Assembly (NCBI GenBank): GCA_015852425.1
Contig: JAAAIG010001129.1
Location: 1-10,258 of the forward strand
Direction: 5' to 3'
Length of the DNA stretch: 10,258 bases
From: Gryganskiella cystojenkinii
Taxonomy: Eukaryota; Mortierellomycota; Mortierellomycetes; Mortierellales; Mortierellaceae
Positions 6,893 to 10,258 of the stretch are shown one piece after another. How positions within the stretch are numbered: position 1 is the first letter of the stretch; the number at the start of each line of letters is the position of its first letter. The translations under genes and the position numbers were made by a program. Below the pieces are notes generated by a model, which saw only the letters and a program-made list of their open reading frames with translations, had not been told where the DNA came from and did no database searches.

Positions 6893-9868
6893 ATGAACCA
6901 AGCAAGTCAACAGAGTAATGGCCACGCGCACACTGACATGAACGAACAAGAACAACTGCAACAGCAAGGAGCAGGAGGACCGTCCTCAGCACCATCTCAA
7001 CCACCCGTCCCTCACATCCGTATCGTACCTCATCTGGATGCCCCACGGTCATTGCATTTCGAAGTCGTGGACAAGGATGTCCCCCAGGGCTTTGTTCTTA
7101 AGATTGGTCGTTTCACAGACAAACAGGCTTTGCCCAACAGGGTCACATTCAAGTCCAAGGTCGTCTCCCGTGGTCATGCCGAGATCTATACGGACCAGGG
7201 CAAAGTAAGTATATTGTCACCTGCGCACTTCTGTTGTCAACTTTGCCAATTTTATTAACTTGGGAACAACGAAGCAAAGAAAAGACCTTCAGGAAAGGAG
7301 TAGACAACAGCGCAGACTTTGTGGACCATTTCCTTTGGAATATATTCAAATGTCCGACTGTTACCCTCCGTACCCGAGAAACAAAGACTTCTTTTTTTCC
7401 GACCTGACTGGAACAGAACAGTGGAGAAAAAGAGAGCTTATTTGCCCATTACGACAGTCGACTCTTTGAGAGCTTTGCTTCGTTCGTCATCGCGTGGTAG
7501 GCAGGAGGGAGGAGTCCCAACTTTTTTTTACTCTTTTACTTTGCTGACACAAAGCAAAGACTGGGCCAAAAGGACAACAGGGTCGAAAATACAAGAGACA
7601 AGGGATAGCGCAGTGTCATACATCTCAGCTGGAGAAAAAAAAATTCGAGATGACAAAAAAAGCATCCGTTCAGCCAGTGTGGGCGCCGGGAGAATGGGAA
7701 AAATGGGAGAAGAGGGTTGAAGGAAACAAATGATTTGGACTGAGACAGTGGGGACAGAGGGCACGGGCAATCATAATCATGACCCAAGTCGTTCAAAACT
7801 CACCCTTCTAAAAGTTCGATCGTCTTTTTGGTAAAATGGTCTAACGATTCTCCTTTTCCCCGGGAAACGCAATAGTTCTATATCCGCGACACAAAATCAT
7901 CCTCTGGAACGTTTCTTAACCACGCGCGACTGTCTCCTCCAGGGGTTGAATCAAAACCTACGCAACTCAAAGACGGAGACGTTATCCAACTTGGAGTCGA
8001 CTACCAAGGAGGCACCCAAGGTAATGGAAAAAGAGACGAGAAAGGTTTCACCGCCCTTGCACGATGTTGTTGTCGGTTGGTATTCCTCCCGAGGATGTTT
8101 AATGCCCTTGATTTTCAAGAAACTGATCAGTTTCCTCCTAAACACTATTGCAGAGATTTACCGCTGTGTAAAGATGCGACTGGAATTGAACCGCTCATGG
8201 CAGCAGCAGGCGAATCCGTTCCGGTAAGCATGCAATTAATATTACTCGAGTTATGCATGTCATTTTATGTGTGCATTAATTTAACCCTTTGTATCCATCC
8301 CTGTCATCAATAGAACGAATACGCTGAAGGCCATCCGCTCGCTGACGACTGCCAACACCGCGAGCTCTACGGACTGCTGCATTTGTTTGTTCAGGATCGC
8401 TTCGTTCCAATCCCTGTTCGTCGCGCCTTGTTCTCATGTTTACCATTACAAGTGCATCCGGCCACTCTTGATGGCTCATCATCCTGGATTCCAGTGCCCG
8501 CTTTGTCGAACATTTGCTGACCTGGAAGATAGCGTTGAGATTGATGATCCAATTGAAGAAGAAGTACCCGTTGAAGGTGCGTTTTAAATCGGTCAGTCTC
8601 AAAAGATGGCGGATAATCCTCGTTGCATTGGTATGATGCAGCATATTATACAAAGGCTCTTACTATGTTTACTATGTCTGGTGCCTTGATACTTGTTCAC
8701 CCATTTTATAGAGGCCGTGGCTGCCATCGAAAGGGCAACAAATGCACAAGAATCCGTACCCGAGAATGCTCTAACACCAGCACCTCCAATGGAACGACCA
8801 CCAGTCGATTCTTTAGCAGAAGAAGCCTATGCACCTACACCTCCATCAGAGCAAGCACACACATTTCAACCTCCAGACAACGACTCCTATCCTCCAGAGC
8901 ATCCTCCCCCACAGCAACCTCAGGAGGCGCCTTTGAACCACGAACATCAGCCTATTCAGGGGCAGGAAGTGCTAGCTGAAATCGACCAAAGCCCAGCGCC
9001 GATTCCGGCAGACGATACCCCAGGACATGTGTTTGACCATGAGCCTACCCTGTTATCTCCAAACACCTTCACGCCAGACTCTGGAGCATCTCCAATGGAC
9101 ATCGAGCAACCACTACCAGTTTCGACTGGTGCGTCCTCATCCTCATTTGACTCGCCGGTACAGCAGTCACCTTCGTCCTCGTTCTTCATGGCACCCTCGC
9201 CTCCTAACTTCGCACCGAATCAGCGCTCGGGATCAATTCCCTTTGGATCTCCTTCATCGTCTTCTCAACAACAACAGCAGCAACAAATACAGCAACAGCA
9301 GCAGCAGCAACAAGGACAAGGGCAAGAGCAGCATGCCACCATCAGTCCTTCGAACCACGTGACATCGGTCCTTTCAAATTTTGTTCGCAACATCTCCATC
9401 CCAACGCGGAACCGCAGTCGCACCAACTCAAACTCTCCTCTGAATCCTATGGTCCAGAACGGCAGCACTGGGACCAGTAGTGGACACATCCAAATCCAAG
9501 GAAACGGCGTCCAAGGTGAATCGCATACCGATGTCTTTGGAAAAACTCTAGTAGTTACGCCTCCACCTATGACAGTCAATCAAGCCAGGAATACGAATAC
9601 AGGAAACGGCAACAACGACGGTAGTCTCCCCAGTTATTATCAGCCAATTGTGGAGACTGGATCTTCTTCTGACGACCCCATGCGTTCAGTCGATATAACG
9701 AACAACGATAACATCCAATTGGAAAGCGACGGTCAACAAGACCATGATATGGACTATACATTGCAAGAGTCCAGAGCATCAAGATCTGTAGAACAGCAAC
9801 CAGATCACGAACAACAACACCAGCCGCTGCGTGAGCTGCAGCATTCTCCCACAGGGCGCAATGCATAG
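6893..9868 (+). CDS. dma1: FHA-RING E3 ubiquitin ligase, Dma1/CHFR/RNF8 class (648 aa, five exons)
   Basis: Exons: 6893-7204, 7876-8020, 8154-8223, 8314-8576, 8712-9868, all with GT-AG introns and consistent phases (intron 1 has a CTAAC branch site at 7841). The FHA domain spans about residues 42-165: IGR with R73, VSRGH (S92, R93, H95) and SSSGTFLN with N119, the usual phosphothreonine-binding residues. The RING is C197-x2-C200-x14-C215-x-H217-x2-H220-x2-C223-x13-C237-x2-C240, followed by RTFADLED as in Dma proteins. In yeasts this family ubiquitinates targets at the spindle poles and septum to restrain mitotic exit and cytokinesis; the role here is inferred from homology. Residues from about 264 form a long low-complexity tail rich in Pro, Gln and Ser, with a poly-Gln block (449-464) and about 14 S/T-P sites. 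Fission-yeast Dma1 is under 300 aa, so the tail more than doubles the length. The gene symbol is the yeast family name and strict orthology is not proven. Confidence 0.9.
7205..7875 (+). other. Long intron 1 of the FHA-RING gene
   Basis: The intron is 671 nt, against 90-135 nt for the other three introns of the gene. It interrupts the FHA domain between YTDQGK and FYIRDTKSSSGTFLN. Donor GTAAGT, branch CTAAC at 7841-7845 and acceptor AATAG are good. It contains a 217-bp segment bounded by a 12-bp inverted repeat and an open but unconvincing plus frame (7319-7720). No snoRNA box pair or tRNA was convincing. Confidence 0.8.
7268..7484. repeat. Segment bounded by a perfect 12-bp inverted repeat, possible MITE relic
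   Basis: AACGAAGCAAAG at 7268-7279 is the exact reverse complement of CTTTGCTTCGTT at 7473-7484. The ends enclose about 193 bp inside the unusually long intron. I see no clear target-site duplication at the outer edges and no coding capacity, so a mobile-element origin is only a possibility. Confidence 0.4.
9266..9313 (+). repeat. CAA/CAG trinucleotide tract coding poly-Gln
   Basis: Sixteen in-frame codons encode seven Gln, one Ile and eight Gln (residues 449-464 of the FHA-RING protein). CAA and CAG are mixed, which usually slows expansion. Further Gln-rich codons follow (GQGQEQ). Confidence 0.95.
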
Positions 9869-9954
9869 GGGTGCGTGGTATGTCAGCTGGACAATTTTAC
9901 AGTTGGCATTGCATAATATATGCACATTCAAGTCAACTTGGTTGCCTCCCAAAA

Positions 9955-9960
9955 AATAAA
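9955..9960 (+). terminator. Polyadenylation signal AATAAA after the FHA-RING gene
   Basis: AAAAAATAAAATAAAC lies about 87 nt after the TAG at 9866-9868 and holds overlapping AATAAA-like hexamers, followed by GT-containing sequence (TGTTCTGTACGTAC). This fits a 3' end for the transcript. Confidence 0.5.
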
Positions 9961-10028
9961 ATAAACAAGACATGCTGTTCTGTACGTACAAATAAGACTT
10001 TTTCTCCGCCTGCATGTATCTCGACCTT

Positions 10029-10102
10029 GGTAGACTTTCGCTCGTCATGGGCCCATACACTCCGCGGTAGACTTTCGCTCGGCGTGGACCTCCCACACTC
10101 GG
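10029..10102. repeat. Two-copy 37-bp direct repeat
   Basis: GGTAGACTTTCGCTCG occurs at 10029-10044 and again at 10066-10081. Similarity continues, less exactly, through the rest of each unit (ending ACACTCC and ACACTCG). The first unit also contains the palindrome ATGGGCCCAT (10047-10056). It lies downstream of the poly(A) signal and has no known function. Confidence 0.75.
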
Positions 10103-10221
10103 TGGTCAGGCCTGCAGCTCGATGCTTTTGCGAAAGTTAATTTCTCCTCAGGGGGTTATGTTTGCAATTTGTTTACTCTTCCGCCACTGGACTGAGGAGC
10201 CCTCCAAGGATTACAATTTTT

Positions 10222-10258
10222 CGCGCTCTTGCGCGCACTTTTTTTTTTTTTTTTTTTT
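10222..10258. other. Small hairpin followed by T20 at the right edge
   Basis: CGCGC (10222-10226), loop TCTT, GCGCG (10231-10235), then CAC and 20 T to the window end. On the plus strand it could resemble an RNA polymerase III stop. Equally, the T run could be the poly(A) tail of a minus-strand retroposon lying further right, or simple low complexity. I find no internal A/B boxes to its left. Confidence 0.3.

Noticed and set aside
6500..6896. Three overlapping plus frames of 83-121 codons before the FHA-RING gene
   Set aside because: All translate the C/T-rich leader into Ser/Pro/Phe/Leu strings and end at or near the real start; no independent support.
7319..7720. 133-codon frame within intron 1 of the FHA-RING gene
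   Set aside because: Joining the flanking exons directly restores an uninterrupted FHA domain (SRGHAEIY...GTFLN), so this stretch is intron.
7630..7745. Possible intronic C/D snoRNA (GATGACA ... CTGA)
   Set aside because: The C-box and D-box matches are weak and no terminal stem brings them together.
9265..9579. Cys-rich minus-strand frame ending in a poly-Cys run
   Set aside because: It is the antisense of the CAA/CAG poly-Gln tract, not a metallothionein-like gene.

Overview
The window looks like nuclear DNA of a filamentous fungus. It has short GT-AG introns (mostly 70-135 nt) with CTAAC/CTAAA-like branch sites, long pyrimidine-rich leaders upstream of genes, AATAAA signals after stop codons, and an FHA-RING protein of the fungal Dma1 class. 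The intron and leader style and the long Gln/Ser/Pro-rich tails would suit an early-diverging fungus (Mucoromycota, for example Mortierella-like). That placement is an impression; nothing in the sequence proves it.

Left part (1-2047, minus strand): three tandem copies of one small, unrecognised three-exon gene. The leftmost copy (call it C) is cut by the window edge. The middle copy (A) is intact and predicted to encode 190 aa. The rightmost copy (B) is a decayed pseudogene. The copies are only about 70-135 bp apart. A and C place the intron-1 boundaries differently, yet exons 1+2 total 114 nt in both and the frame is kept.

Middle (2048-4709): no gene can be supported with confidence. The region holds a few short open stretches, a pyrimidine-rich leader-like tract (about 3430-3830), a candidate short first exon with a strong donor (3830-3878), and possible promoter elements.

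4710-6129 (plus strand): a three-exon gene for a 397-aa protein I do not recognise. Its N-terminal half is Ser-rich and probably disordered, and its C-terminal half (about residues 185-397) looks folded. Its second intron carries a 23-nt A run starting at donor position +3, and its first intron has two acceptors in the same phase.

6893-9868 (plus strand): a five-exon gene for a 648-aa FHA-RING ubiquitin ligase of the Dma1/CHFR/RNF8 class. It has a 671-nt first intron inside the FHA domain and an unusually long Gln/Pro/Ser-rich tail with many S/T-P sites. The right edge (9869-10258) holds a 3' UTR, a two-copy 37-bp repeat, and a small hairpin followed by 20 T. I see no sign that the three gene groups work together. 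This looks like ordinary eukaryotic neighbourhood, with a rapidly evolving tandem family at one end.
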